64,000 nucleotides of DNA, from positions 1 through 64,000 of the forward strand of contig JACOST010000001.1 in the NCBI GenBank assembly GCA_016178705.1, in the 5' to 3' direction. The translations under genes were made by a program, and so were the position numbers. Below the pieces are notes generated by a model that was not told the DNA's origin, did no database searches, and saw nothing but the letters and a program-made list of their open reading frames with translations. The stretch is from Deltaproteobacteria bacterium (lineage in GTDB: Bacteria; Desulfobacterota; Binatia; HRBIN30; JACQVA1). Positions 1 through 8,577 of the stretch are shown here, piece after piece. Position 1 is the stretch's first letter. Every line of letters begins with the position of its first letter.

Positions 1-3000
1 CGAAGCTCGCGTTCTGGACCAAGTTGCCCGGGCAGAACGACGGCGTGGCCGTCGGCGGCACGGCGGTGTTGGTCGCCATCGCGGTGCTGGTGCGCGTCGT
101 GGTCGGCGGCACCGCTGTGTTCGTCGCCGTTGCCGTCGCCGTCGCCGGGACCGCGGTGTTGGTCGCTGTCGCGGTGCTGGTGCGCGTCGTGGTCGGCGGC
201 ACCGCCGTGTTCGTCGCCGTTGCCGTCACGGTGGGCGGCACGGCGGTGTTGGTCGCCGTCGCGGTGCTGGTGCGCGTCGTGGTTGGCGGCACCGCCGTGT
301 TCGTCGCCGTTGCCGTCGCCGTCGGTGGCACGGGCGTATTGGTCGGCGTCGGGGTAGGCGCTTGGCAGTGCAGTGAACAATAGTTCGGTTCGTTGCCGTG
401 GAACGCGTCGAGCAGGCGACTGCTGTAGCGAACACCGCCCGCGAGCGAGAGCAACACATCTCCGAAGAAGGCGTCGGTCTGATACGCGCACGGAGAATTG
501 GTCACGCTCAGCGTGGTTGAGCTGTTCGGTCCCAGCACCGTCACGCGGTAGTCGAGCAACTCCTGGTTGTCGATGTTGGCGTCGAACTCCTTGTACACCG
601 CCAAACCGATCGGATAGCTGCAGCTGGTCGATAGGTTGACGAAGGTTGCGCTGCTGGTGTTTCCGGCAATCGTGATAGTCGCGGTCAACATTCCCGACCC
701 CGGTGTGCTGGAGCAGCCGCCGGCCGGAGTGAACGCCGGAGATGGCATGCGCGTCGGCGTTCCCGCGGTGCACACTTCACCCGTTGGCGTCGCGGTTGCC
801 GTTGGGGTTGGCGGCACCGGCGTATTCGTGCGGGTCACGCTCGCCGTCGCGGCGCGCGTCACCGTCGCCGGCACCACCGTGTTGGTGTTGGTCGGCGTAG
901 CGCTCGGCGGGATTGCCGTGTTGGTCGCGGTCGCCGTGCGCGTTGGGGTGTTCGTCACCGTCGGGCTCGCCGTTGCACACGGTGGCGGCATGACGTGGCA
1001 CTGCGCGCCCGCGCCTTCGCCATCGCTGCCAACGTAGTAGACGGCGTCAATCAACTCCATGCTGGCGCTAGCCGACGGCGTGTTGAACGCCGTGTCGAGG
1101 ATCTGGCTGACGGTCTGTCCCGTCAGGCTCCCGAAATTGTAGAGAGCATTCCCGAGCTGTGGGTTGAGCGCCAGATTGAGTTCCGCCGACAGCAGATGAC
1201 GATGGTACTGATCCGACGTGTCGTTCAGGAACGCATCGATTTGCACGGTGGTCAGTGTCGAATAGTGCGTGGTGGCCTGGATGAGCGCAGCGAACTGCGT
1301 TGTGGTGAACTGGTTCTGCCAATTCTTCCAGTAACCAGGGCTGCGGATGAGCGAACACAGATCGGCGCTGCCGCACACGGGAGTGATCGTGCCGGTCGGT
1401 GTCGGTGTCGGTGTGTTGGTTGGGGTCGGCGTCAGCCCACACACGGTCGGCACCACCCGGCAGCTCTGCCCCGCACCCTCGCCGTTACTACCGAGATAGA
1501 GCACGGCGTCGTAGAGATCGGCGCTCGCACTGCCCGCCGGCGTGTTGAAGGCGGTGTTCAGAATCTGATTGACCGTCTCTCCGCTGAGTGTGCCGAACAT
1601 GTAGAGCCCAGCGCCGAGCTGCGGGTGCAAGGCGACATTGAGTTCCGCAGACAACAGGTGACGATGATACTGGTCCGTATTGTCGTTCAACAACGTTTCG
1701 GCCTGCGCGACGGTGAAACTGCTGTAGTCGGCAGTGGCCTGAATGATCGTCAGAAACTCCGCCGTCGTGTAGTGGTTCGACCAGTTCTTCCAATAGCCTG
1801 GGCTGAAGATGAAACCACAGAGCTCCCCGGTCGTACACGGGGTGGCGGTGGCGGTCGCCGTTCGCGTCGGCGTCTGTGTCGGGGTGGCAGTCGGCGTGTT
1901 CGTCGGTGTGAAGGTCGGCGTTCTCGTTGGCGTGTGGGTGGGTGTTTGCGTCGGTGTACTGGTCGCTGTGGCTGTCGAAGCATTCGTCGGCGTGGCTGTA
2001 GCGGTTCGCGTCGGCGTCGCGGTCGGCGTCTGCGTCGGGGTGTTCGTCGGGGTCACCGTAGCTGTTAGAGTCGCCGTGTTCGTCGGCGTCGCGGTCGGCG
2101 TGGTGGTCGGTGTAGACGTTGCGGTCGTAGTCGGCGTCACCGTCGGTGTTCGTGTCGGCGCGCTCGTTGGCGTAGCTGTCGGCGTCGCCGTCGCAGTGCT
2201 GGTTGGGGTGTGAGTCGGGGTCGTGGTCGGTGTCACCGTCGGTGTTCTTGTCGGCGTGCTCGTTGACGTACCGGTCGGCGTCGCCGTTGGTGTCCCAGTT
2301 GGGGTTGCCGTCCCCGTGCTCGTCGGCGTCGCCGTCGGGGTACTCGTTGGTGTCGCGGTCGGTGTCGCTGTCGCAGTTTGAGTCGGCGTGTTGGTCGCAG
2401 TGATCGTCGGGGTACTGGTTGGTGTCGCCGTTGCGGTTCGCGTCGGAGTGTTGGTTGGCGTCGCCGTCGGCGTTTGAGTTGGCGTGTCGGTCGGGGTTGC
2501 CGTCGAGGTGTGAGTCGGCGTTGACGTCGGGGTCGCGGTCGGCGTCGCCGTTGGCGTTGCGGTCGGCGTGTTCGTTGGGGTCGAAGTCGGCGTCCCAGTT
2601 GGCGTCGCGGTCGGCGTACTCGTCGGTGTGGCGGTCGGCGTATCGGTTGGGGTTGCCGTCGGGGTGTCAGTCGGTGTTACGGTCGGTGTCGACGTTGGCG
2701 TCCCGGTTGGGGTGGCCGTCGCCGTATTCGTCGGAGTCGCGGTCGGCGTCGAAGTCGGCGTACTCGTCGCCGTGGTGGTCGGCGTATCAGTCGGCGTCGC
2801 CGTTGCTGTGCTCGTCGGCGTCGACGTTGGCGTCCCAGTTGGGGTGGCCGTCGCCGTATTCGTCGGGCTCGCGGTCGGCGTCGAAGTCGGCGTGCTCGTC
2901 GGCGTCGCGGTTGGTGTGTCGGTCGGGGTTGCGGTCGGCGTGTTGGTTGGCGTCGCCGTGGGCGTGTGAGTCGGCGTCGCGGTTGGCGTACCGGTTGGTG

Positions 3001-5281
3001 TCGCCGTGGGAGTGTGAGTCGGTGTCGATGTTGGCGTACTCGTGGGTGTCGCGGTCGGCGTGCTCGTTGGCGTTGCCGTCGGCGTATCCGTCGGTGTCGC
3101 CGTCGGCGTGGCGGTTGGCGTTGCCGTTGGCGTTGCCGTCGGCGTATCCGTCGGTGTCGCCGTCGGCGTGGCGGTTGGCGTTGCCGTTGGCGTCGATGTT
3201 GGCGTGCTCGTCGGTGTGGCGGTCGGCGTTGCCGTCGGTGTACTCGTCGGGGTCGCCGTCGGCGTGCTCGTCGGCGTTGATGTCGGCGTGCTCGTCGGGC
3301 TCGAGGTTGGTGTGTCGGTCGGGGTTGCGGTCGGCGTGTCAGTCGGGGTTGCCGTTGGTGTGTGGGTTGGTGTCGCCGTCGGCGTATCCGTCGGTGTCGA
3401 TGTTGGCGTACTCGTGGGTGTCGCGGTCGGCGTGCTCGTTGGCGTTGCCGTCGGCGTATCCGTCGGTGTCGCGGTTGGCGTTGCCGTCGGCGTCGATGTT
3501 GGCGTGCTCGTCGGGGTCGCTGTTGCGGTACTCGTTGGCGTGGCCGTCGGCGTCGACGTTGGTGTACCAGTCGGCGTGGCCGTCGGTGTGTCGGTTGGCG
3601 TCGCGGTCGGCGTGCTCGTCGGCGTCGCGGTTGCGGTACTGGTTGGTGTCGCCGTTGTGGTTCGCGTCGGCGTGTTGGTTGGCGTCGCCGTCGGCGTTTG
3701 AGTTGGCGTGTCGGTCGGGGTTGCCGTCGAGGTGTGAGTCGGCGTTGACGTCGGGGTCGCGGTCGGTGTGTCGGTCGGAGTCTCCGTCGGCGTGCCGGTT
3801 GGGGTTGCCGTCGGCGTACTCGTCGGGGTCGCGGTCGGCGTTGCCGTTGGCGTTGCGGTCGGTGTGTCGGTCGGCGTTGCGGTCGGCGTGTTGGTTGGGG
3901 TCGAAGTCGGCGTCCCAGTTGGCGTCGCGGTCGGCGTACTCGTCGGGGTGGCGGTCGGCGTATCGGTTGGGGTTGCCGTCGGGGTGTCAGTCGGTGTTGC
4001 GGTCGGTGTCGATGTTGGCGTCCCAGTTGGGGTGGCCGTCGCCGTATTCGTCGGCGTCGCGGTCGGCGTCGAAGTCGGCGTACTCGTCGGGGTCGCCGTC
4101 GGCGTGTCGGTTGGCGTCGCGGTCGGCGTTGATGTTGGAGTGTTCGTCTGGGTCGCCGTCGGCGTATCAGTTGGCGTCGAAGTTGGGGTGTTCGTCGGAG
4201 TCGCCGTCGGCGTGTCAGTCGGTGTCGCCGTCGGCGTATCCGTTGGCGTCGATGTTGGCGTGCTCGTCGGCGTCGACGTTGGCGTACCGGTTGGTGTCGC
4301 CGTCGGCGTTGCGGTCGGTGTGGCCGTCGGCGTGCTCGTCGGCGTCCGTGTCGGAGTGCTGGTGGGCGTACTCGTTGGCGTACCAGTCGGCGTGGCCGTC
4401 GCGGTGCCAGTCGGAGTCGCTGTCGGCGTGCTCGTCGCGGTCGCGGTTGGTGTCGCCGTAGCCGTGCTCGTCGGCGTCGCCGTCGCGGTGCTAGTTGGAG
4501 TACTTGTGGGCGTAGCCGTCGGGGTAACCGTCGGCGTGAAAGTAGGCGTGTTCGCTTCAATCGGGTTGGTCGGGACTTCGACCGGCGTCGGGGTCGAGCT
4601 GGGCGTCGGGGTCGGCGGGCCATACACCTCAACCAGGTTCAACCGCAGGTCGCCGGCCTGATGGGGATCGACAACGATCTTTACGCTTTTGATGCTGCTG
4701 AGATTGATTCCGGGAAAGCTTGTGAACGGAAAAGCAATGACCATGGGCCCAGAGACCGTGATCGTCTGAGTGGCAGACTTGGTGGTACCGAAATTATCCA
4801 CAAGGGCTACCGTTACCGGGTAACCACTCGACCCCACTGACGACAGATCCGCAGAAAAGATACTGACGCGAATACCGGTCTGCGTTGCGAAGCTCGTATT
4901 GAGGCCGGTCGCGCTGTTACCTGCGTCGTAGAGCAACTCGAACCGACCGTCGGCGCGCACGCTCGACGAATAGTCGAGCAGCACCGAGCTGGTAGACACT
5001 CCGACGGTCACCGAGTCGACCGCGGATCCAATGCTGGTGGCTGTGACCGTGAGCTTTCGAGCCCCGCCGAGAACACCCGCGAGGCCGGTATCGGTCTTCG
5101 TGGTGCTGCCAACGGTCAACTGCGATACCCCAGGCGGCAACTTCGTGTTTACGGCGCTCGTGAAGTCGTCGATAGTAATCCCGCTCGCAGTAGTCGCGGC
5201 ACCCAAAACCAACGCCAACATCCACCAAGCGAAGGCACGTCCGGCTCTGATGGCCACTGCGGTGTGGTTGGGTCGCGTCAC
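1..5281 (-). CDS. Giant secreted Thr/Pro-linker multidomain protein (3' end outside window)
   Basis: The minus-strand frame stays open from GTG 5281 (alternative in-frame GTG 5290) to the window edge, over 1760 codons. I confirmed the same codon phase near 4501, 3001, 1792 and 1330. Layout: a signal peptide (hydrophobic [16 protein letters not shown]); a beta-rich domain at about residues 35-215, paralogous to the whole next gene upstream; a Thr/Pro/Ala/Val linker at about 221-1147; two related domains with SPGYWKNW (tryptophans 1164 and 1318), each followed by [13 protein letters not shown]; a Thr-Pro spacer; a Cys-containing domain at about 1499-1637; another spacer; and the beginning of a domain starting [11 protein letters not shown], which resembles the N-terminus of jelly-roll carbohydrate-binding or DUF642-like domains. 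Probably an exported surface or matrix protein. Function unknown. It starts 37 nt after the upstream paralogue's stop, so co-transcription is likely. Confidence 0.85.
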   Translation of the reverse strand, partial: MTRPNHTAVAIRAGRAFAWWMLALVLGAATTASGITIDDFTSAVNTKLPPGVSQLTVGSTTKTDTGLAGVLGGARKLTVTATSIGSAVDSVTVGVSTSSVLLDYSSSVRADGRFELLYDAGNSATGLNTSFATQTGIRVSIFSADLSSVGSSGYPVTVALVDNFGTTKSATQTITVSGPMVIAFPFTSFPGINLSSIKSVKIVVDPHQAGDLRLNLVEVYGPPTPTPSSTPTPVEVPTNPIEANTPTFTPTVTPTATPTSTPTSTATATPTSTATATPTATATSTPTATPTGTATATPTGTPTSTPTSTPTRTPTSTPTATPTATPTATPTGTPTSTPTSTPTSTPTDTPTATPTDTPTATPTNTPTSTPTDTPTATQTNTPTSTPTATPTDTPTATPTSTPTSTPTATPTNTATATPTGTPTSTPTATPTDTPTATPTDTPTATPTSTPTATPTGTPTSTPTNTPTATPTDTPTATPTATPTATPTSTPTATPTGTPTETPTDTPTATPTSTPTHTSTATPTDTPTQTPTATPTNTPTRTTTATPTSTATATPTSTPTATPTDTPTATPTGTPTSTPTATPTSTATATPTSTPTSTPTATPTATPTDTPTATPTSTPTATPTSTPTSTPTDTPTATPTHTPTATPTDTPTATPTDTPTSSPTSTPTSTPTSTPTATPTSTPTATPTATPTSTPTSTPTATPTATPTATPTDTPTATPTATPTATPTATPTDTPTATPTSTPTATPTSTPTSTPTHTPTATPTGTPTATPTHTPTATPTNTPTATPTDTPTATPTSTPTSTPTASPTNTATATPTGTPTSTPTSTATATPTDTPTTTATSTPTSTPTATPTNTATATPTGTPTSTPTVTPTDTPTATPTDTPTATPTSTPTATPTGTPTSTPTNTPTATPTATPTATPTSTPTHTSTATPTDTPTQTPTATPTNTPTRTATATPTSTPTITATNTPTQTATATPTATPTSTPTATPTSTGTATPTGTPTATPTGTSTSTPTRTPTVTPTTTPTHTPTSTATATPTATPTSAPTRTPTVTPTTTATSTPTTTPTATPTNTATLTATVTPTNTPTQTPTATPTRTATATPTNASTATATSTPTQTPTHTPTRTPTFTPTNTPTATPTQTPTRTATATATPCTTGELCGFIFSPGYWKNWSNHYTTAEFLTIIQATADYSSFTVAQAETLLNDNTDQYHRHLLSAELNVALHPQLGAGLYMFGTLSGETVNQILNTAFNTPAGSASADLYDAVLYLGSNGEGAGQSCRVVPTVCGLTPTPTNTPTPTPTGTITPVCGSADLCSLIRSPGYWKNWQNQFTTTQFAALIQATTHYSTLTTVQIDAFLNDTSDQYHRHLLSAELNLALNPQLGNALYNFGSLTGQTVSQILDTAFNTPSASASMELIDAVYYVGSDGEGAGAQCHVMPPPCATASPTVTNTPTRTATATNTAIPPSATPTNTNTVVPATVTRAATASVTRTNTPVPPTPTATATPTGEVCTAGTPTRMPSPAFTPAGGCSSTPGSGMLTATITIAGNTSSATFVNLSTSCSYPIGLAVYKEFDANIDNQELLDYRVTVLGPNSSTTLSVTNSPCAYQTDAFFGDVLLSLAGGVRYSSRLLDAFHGNEPNYCSLHCQAPTPTPTNTPVPPTATATATNTAVPPTTTRTSTATATNTAVPPTVTATATNTAVPPTTTRTSTATATNTAVPATATATATNTAVPPTTTRTSTAMATNTAVPPTATPSFCPGNLVQNASF
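2411..2541. repeat. 131-bp segmental duplication, copy 1 (copy 2 at 3635-3765)
   Basis: The block is nearly identical to 3635-3765, 1224 bp (408 codons) away, with two mismatches seen by eye. A following block around 2581-2730 reappears around 3901-4050 at offset 1320, so a 96-bp insertion or deletion separates the duplicated arms. This indicates growth of the linker by long segmental duplication, not only by hexamer slippage. Confidence 0.75.
3066..3180. repeat. Perfect 60-bp tandem duplication inside the linker
   Basis: Positions 3066-3120 are repeated exactly at 3126-3180 (period 60 bp, 20 codons). The sequence identity, including third codon positions, points to a recent event. Confidence 0.85.
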
Positions 5282-5318
5282 GGTCTCACTCACTCTCGGG
5301 GCGTTGCGCGTACCCGTC

Positions 5319-5969
5319 TCACGGCCCAGTCGGACCGAAGGTGCGTATCTTGTTGAGTTGTAGATCACCGGACTTCTGCGGATTGACGCTGACGACGATG
5401 CTCCGCACGTGGGCGAGATCGACCTTGGGCAATGCCGATAACAGCAAGCGTACTTGCTGCGGACCGGCGCTTGTGCTTGCCTTTGTGATTGTTCCCGATC
5501 GTCCGCTTCGGTCAGCGATCACCAACGTGATCGTATATGGAACCGAAGACAAATCAGCCTCGGCGACATCGATCAGCACTCCGCTTTCGGACAAGAGATT
5601 AGCGTTCAACCCGGCACCGCCGGCATCATAGGTGAGATCGAAACGTCCATCGGCGCCGCCGCTGCTGGCGTAGCCGAACAGGCCTGCACCCGGAACGATG
5701 TCAGCCGATACGATGTCCAAATCGCCTGAGTCCTGCGATTCGACGGTGACCGTCACTCGCCTTTGGCCTCCCAACACCCCTTTCAAACCCGTATCGTTCG
5801 CACTCAGACTCCCCATGCGCCGCTGGCGGACTCCCCGTGGCAGTGTTGCCGAGGCGCCGCTGTTGAAGTCGTCGATCATCACAGCAGCCGCCGGGATGGC
5901 TGCGAGCGTAGCGATTGCACCGGTCACTAGCAGCGCCAGTGCCGGCATTCGGAACGGGTTGCGCGACAT
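5319..5969 (-). CDS. Secreted beta-rich protein, paralogue of the giant protein's N-terminal domain
   Basis: 216 residues with a clear signal peptide ([21 protein letters not shown]). The mature part shares a set of signatures with residues 35-215 of the downstream giant protein: IDDF near the N-terminus, DTGLxGVLGG, ADGRFxLxYDAG, ADLSSV, and GDLxLN followed by GP at the end. It therefore looks like a stand-alone version of one secreted domain. Its ATG overlaps the stop of the small gene upstream (TGATG), implying translational coupling. A purine-rich AGGCGAGA lies upstream. Family and function unknown; the predicted composition suggests an all-beta fold. Confidence 0.85.
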   Translation of the reverse strand: MSRNPFRMPALALLVTGAIATLAAIPAAAVMIDDFNSGASATLPRGVRQRRMGSLSANDTGLKGVLGGQRRVTVTVESQDSGDLDIVSADIVPGAGLFGYASSGGADGRFDLTYDAGGAGLNANLLSESGVLIDVAEADLSSVPYTITLVIADRSGRSGTITKASTSAGPQQVRLLLSALPKVDLAHVRSIVVSVNPQKSGDLQLNKIRTFGPTGP

Positions 5970-6295
5970 CAGCTGTCTCGCCTACTCTTGGCAGAGCGAG
6001 CGCCGAGGCGCGCCGCCGTGGTGTTGACAATGACACCAAAGGCGCTCGGATTCTCAACCTGCGTGTGCAGCACACAGGGACTCATCGCGAGCGCGCGAAC
6101 GATTTTCGGATCGAGCCCGTGGGCGACGCTGTCCAACGCACGACCCTCGATCCGCAATAGGGCGGTCACCTCGGCTGCGGTGACATCCAGCCCGTGGTCG
6201 CGGCACACCGCAGCGGGTTCGACGAAGAACCGGCCACGAAACGCGCCATCGGTGATCAACCGACCTATAATGCTCTCAACCGATCGCTGGCTCAT
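5969..6295 (-). CDS. Small Os1348/NHLP-like leader-type protein
   Basis: 108 residues. The N-terminal part, MSQRSVESIIGRLITD then FRGRFFVEPAAVCRDHGLDVTAAEVTALL, matches the pattern I know for Os1348/NHLP-clan proteins related to Nif11-type RiPP leader peptides: a helix ending in IGRLxTDxxFRxRFxxxP, then a G-L-D-[LV]-T turn and an ExxAL helix. The later ALDSVAHGLDPKIVRA also fits that family. The C-terminus (CVLHTQVENPSAFGV, then an Arg/Ser/Ala tail) has no signal peptide and only a single Cys in the tail. GAGG lies upstream of the ATG. It is first in a three-gene operon with two exported proteins; no obvious maturase gene is adjacent. It could be a RiPP precursor or a non-modified regulatory or escort protein. 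Confidence 0.7.
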   Translation of the reverse strand: MSQRSVESIIGRLITDGAFRGRFFVEPAAVCRDHGLDVTAAEVTALLRIEGRALDSVAHGLDPKIVRALAMSPCVLHTQVENPSAFGVIVNTTAARLGARSAKSRRDS

Positions 6296-6675
6296 CGAAT
6301 GACCTCACGTTAGTTCTCGCCCACCGTGTCTAAGTGCAAGTGGTCTGCCACGTGCGGAAGTTTTCCCAAGCCAAAAAAAGCGTTGATGCTGCAAAGCCCT
6401 CGTCGCCTTACGCCCACCATCCAGAGCGGTCGGACCTGCCCGCCCGGCTGGTGTCAACCACGCCTGGCTCAGATCAGCCGCGCGCACTACCTCTGCCCAG
6501 AACTGGGCGTATTCCACAGCGTATGCGATGAAGGCGGACGGCGGCGCAGCCACAGATCTTCGCTTGCTACGCAGAATTCCGCGCAGAGCTGGGACTGCTC
6601 CGTCACCGCAGCTCCAGCAGGGGCTTGCGTCACAGCGACATCCCTCGCTAGACACGCCCACGAGGAGAGGTGGCG
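6296..6675. other. Divergent intergenic region
   Basis: About 380 bp between the NHLP-like gene and the SDR gene. It contains the sigma-54-like site described separately and the ribosome-binding site of the SDR gene. Overlapping short ORFs in this interval have no recognisable family and no consistent start signal, so I call none of them. Confidence 0.6.
6335..6350 (-). promoter_or_regulatory. Candidate sigma-54 (-24/-12) promoter for the NHLP-like operon
   Basis: The minus strand reads TGGCAGA-CCAC-TTGCA, with GG and GC separated by exactly 10 nt. It matches 10 of 12 defined positions of TGGCACG-N4-TTGCW. It lies about 40 nt before the ATG at 6295, which leaves room for a short leader with a ribosome-binding site. 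Confidence 0.5.
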
Positions 6676-7788
6676 ATGGTCGTTCTCATTACAGGCGCAT
6701 CGAGTGGTATCGGCGCAGCAACAGCGCAGGCGTTCGCGCTTTCTGGCGCGCGACTAATTCTGGCGGCGCGGCGGATCGATCGCTTGCGATCGCTGACCTC
6801 CACGCTGCCGAGCGAGTGCCACCTCATCCAACTTGACGTGCGCGACCGCGCGGCCGTCCATCAGGCGGTTGCGGCGATCCCCCAACCCTTCTCCGCAATC
6901 GACGTTCTGGTTAACAACGCTGGCTTGTCGCGCGGCTTCGAGCCCCTGCACGAAGGCTCGGAGGAGGACTGGGATGAGATGATCGATACGAACATCAAGG
7001 GCCTGCTGTACGTGACCCGGGCCGTGCTCCCCGGCATGGTCGCACGTGGACATGGGCACATCGTCAACGTTGGATCGATCGCCGGGCACGAACCATACCC
7101 GCGCGGCAACGTCTACTGCGCCAGCAAGGCTGCGGTCCGCATGCTCAACAAGACCATGCGGCTCGATCTCCACGGTACCGGAATCCGTGTAACCACGGTC
7201 GACCCCGGCCTTGTCCCCACGGAGTTCAGCGAGGTGCGCTTCCACGGTGACCGCACCCGCGCCGCTTCGGTGTATGAGAATACTCGGCCGCTGTCAGCCA
7301 TGGATGTCGCGGACACGATCGTCTGGTGCACGAGTCGGCCGCCGTGGGTGAACGTCGAAGAGCTTCTGCTGATGCCGACCGATCAAGCCGCCCCGGCGAT
7401 GGTTTACCGTCGGCCGCTACCCGATGCGGGCGCTGGCGCCAGCGCACCACTGGCCCAGAGGTGGTTCGACGCTTGGAACGCACACGACGCCGAGGCCGTG
7501 CTGGCGCTCTATGCGCCAGAGGCCCGTCACACTAGCCCGCATGTGCGCGCGTCGGGTGGGGCAACCGACACACTGAAGGGACGCGATGCCATCGGCGCCT
7601 ACTTCCGCCGTGCGCTACAGAAGGATCCATCTCTCCGCTTCGAACCGGTCTCGCTCTCCAGCGGGCTGCGCACCGTGGTGATCGAGTACCGCGCACATCG
7701 CGACGGGATCGTCGAGTCGAACGCGGAACTTCTGGAACTCGACGCCGACGGCCTGATCGCACACTCGCGCGTCTATCACGCACACTAG
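6676..7788 (+). CDS. SDR-family oxidoreductase fused to a SnoaL-like (NTF2-fold) domain
   Basis: 370 residues from ATG 6676; GAGGAG sits 8 nt upstream, favouring it over the in-frame GTG at 6670. The N-terminal 240 residues form a classical short-chain dehydrogenase: TGASSGIG (6-13) cofactor motif, NNAG (80-83), catalytic Ser134, Tyr147 and Lys151. The segment DVADTIVWCTSRP followed by PTDQA resembles the YdfG/3-hydroxy-acid dehydrogenase subgroup, so NADP(H)-dependent oxidation of a small hydroxy acid is a reasonable guess. About 110 C-terminal residues (from roughly 258: LAQRWFDAWNAHDAEAVLAL) have the SnoaL/NTF2-like pattern. The fusion is unusual for YdfG-type enzymes, and the added domain may bind the substrate or dimerise. 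Confidence 0.85.
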   Translation: MVVLITGASSGIGAATAQAFALSGARLILAARRIDRLRSLTSTLPSECHLIQLDVRDRAAVHQAVAAIPQPFSAIDVLVNNAGLSRGFEPLHEGSEEDWDEMIDTNIKGLLYVTRAVLPGMVARGHGHIVNVGSIAGHEPYPRGNVYCASKAAVRMLNKTMRLDLHGTGIRVTTVDPGLVPTEFSEVRFHGDRTRAASVYENTRPLSAMDVADTIVWCTSRPPWVNVEELLLMPTDQAAPAMVYRRPLPDAGAGASAPLAQRWFDAWNAHDAEAVLALYAPEARHTSPHVRASGGATDTLKGRDAIGAYFRRALQKDPSLRFEPVSLSSGLRTVVIEYRAHRDGIVESNAELLELDADGLIAHSRVYHAH

Positions 7789-7838
7789 GTTCGTGGCCCA
7801 ACAGCTACCGCTTGGCTCAGCGGACGCGCAGAGTGGCT

Positions 7839-8567
7839 TCACCGCAAATGGCGCCGGAAAAACGCTAGCGCACGCGTCCACGCATCAGCCGCCGCGTCTG
7901 GGCGAAAAGCGTCCGCGCGGCTGTCGTTGAAGAACGCGTGTCCGGCGCCTGTATAACTCTTGATCTCGAACGTCTTCTCCCGACGCTGGAGAATCGCGCG
8001 CAACTCGTCGACATCGACCTGCGGGATGAGGCCGTCATCAGCGCCGAACAGTCCGAGGTATGGACACGCCAACTGCGGCGCGAGATCGAGTGGGCTCGCG
8101 GGTTTTGCGCGGTCATCTTTCTGCGTGTAACGCAGCATGCCGTACCAGCTCACACAGGCCGCCAGTTGTGAAACTGTACACGCCGCCATCAGCGCGTATT
8201 GCCCACCCATACAGAACCCTGTAATTCCGATCGCATCGACCCGCACGTCCGAACGTCGCGCGAGAAACTCCACCGCTGCATCGAGATCGGCGAGTACGCG
8301 CGGGTCGGGTAACTCGCGCATCCACTTGAACGCCGCCGCCATGTCCGGCAGCACCGGCGGACCCTCGCGGCTGTACAGGTCAACCGCCAACGTCAAGAAT
8401 CCCTCCTGGGCAAAGCGTCGCGTGATGTCGCGGTAGTGTTCATGCAATCCGCGCACGTCGGGAATGAGCACGATCGCCGCAAACGGCCCGCGTCCATCTG
8501 GCCACGCCGCGTAACCAAGCAGCGTCTCGCCGTCGCGTTGAAAGGTCAGTTCCGCCGTCTGCGGCAT
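7839..8567 (-). CDS. Dienelactone hydrolase family protein
   Basis: 242 residues, alpha/beta hydrolase fold. The nucleophile elbow is GFCMGG with Cys119, as in carboxymethylenebutenolidase, with an acid at Asp177/178 (FGADDGLIP) and His210 (GAGHAFFND). Cytosolic, no signal peptide. The family hydrolyses dienelactones in chlorocatechol catabolism, but many relatives have other ester or lactone substrates. It begins 10 nt after the stop of the MFS transporter gene on the same strand, suggesting an efflux-plus-hydrolase operon for an aromatic or lactone compound. Confidence 0.88.
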   Translation of the reverse strand: MPQTAELTFQRDGETLLGYAAWPDGRGPFAAIVLIPDVRGLHEHYRDITRRFAQEGFLTLAVDLYSREGPPVLPDMAAAFKWMRELPDPRVLADLDAAVEFLARRSDVRVDAIGITGFCMGGQYALMAACTVSQLAACVSWYGMLRYTQKDDRAKPASPLDLAPQLACPYLGLFGADDGLIPQVDVDELRAILQRREKTFEIKSYTGAGHAFFNDSRADAFRPDAAADAWTRALAFFRRHLR

Positions 8568-8577
8568 GCTCTCCTCC

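Larger units (their letters stand above)
1840..4620. repeat. Low-complexity hexamer-based repeat encoding the Thr-Pro linker
   Basis: About 2.8 kb of degenerate GTCGGC/GTTGGC/GTCGCC-type hexamers on the plus strand, read on the minus strand as (Thr-Pro-Thr-x)n. All units are multiples of 3 nt, mostly of 6, so gain or loss of units keeps the reading frame. Several other frames are open by chance and give artefactual Val-Gly-rich plus-strand and Arg-rich minus-strand ORFs. Larger duplications are superimposed on the hexamers and are listed separately. Confidence 0.9.

Noticed and set aside
995-2068. 357-codon plus-strand frame
   Set aside because: Antisense to the two GYWKNW domains, which have clear internal duplication on the minus strand.
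1840-4620. CRISPR-like appearance of regular repeats
   Set aside because: There are no unique spacers of constant length; the units are coding hexamers in one frame.
2677-4632. 651-codon Arg-rich minus-strand frame
   Set aside because: Shadow frame of the same repeat; composition is an artefact of reading the hexamers out of register.
1809-4661. Long plus-strand Val-Gly-rich open frames (VGVAVGV...)
   Set aside because: They are antisense to the Thr-Pro linker. The minus-strand frame continues into recognisable domains on both sides and has a signal peptide; the plus-strand frames are interrupted and have no domains.
6305-6661. 118-codon minus-strand frame upstream of the NHLP-like gene
   Set aside because: No family, no ribosome-binding site, and it covers the likely sigma-54 promoter.
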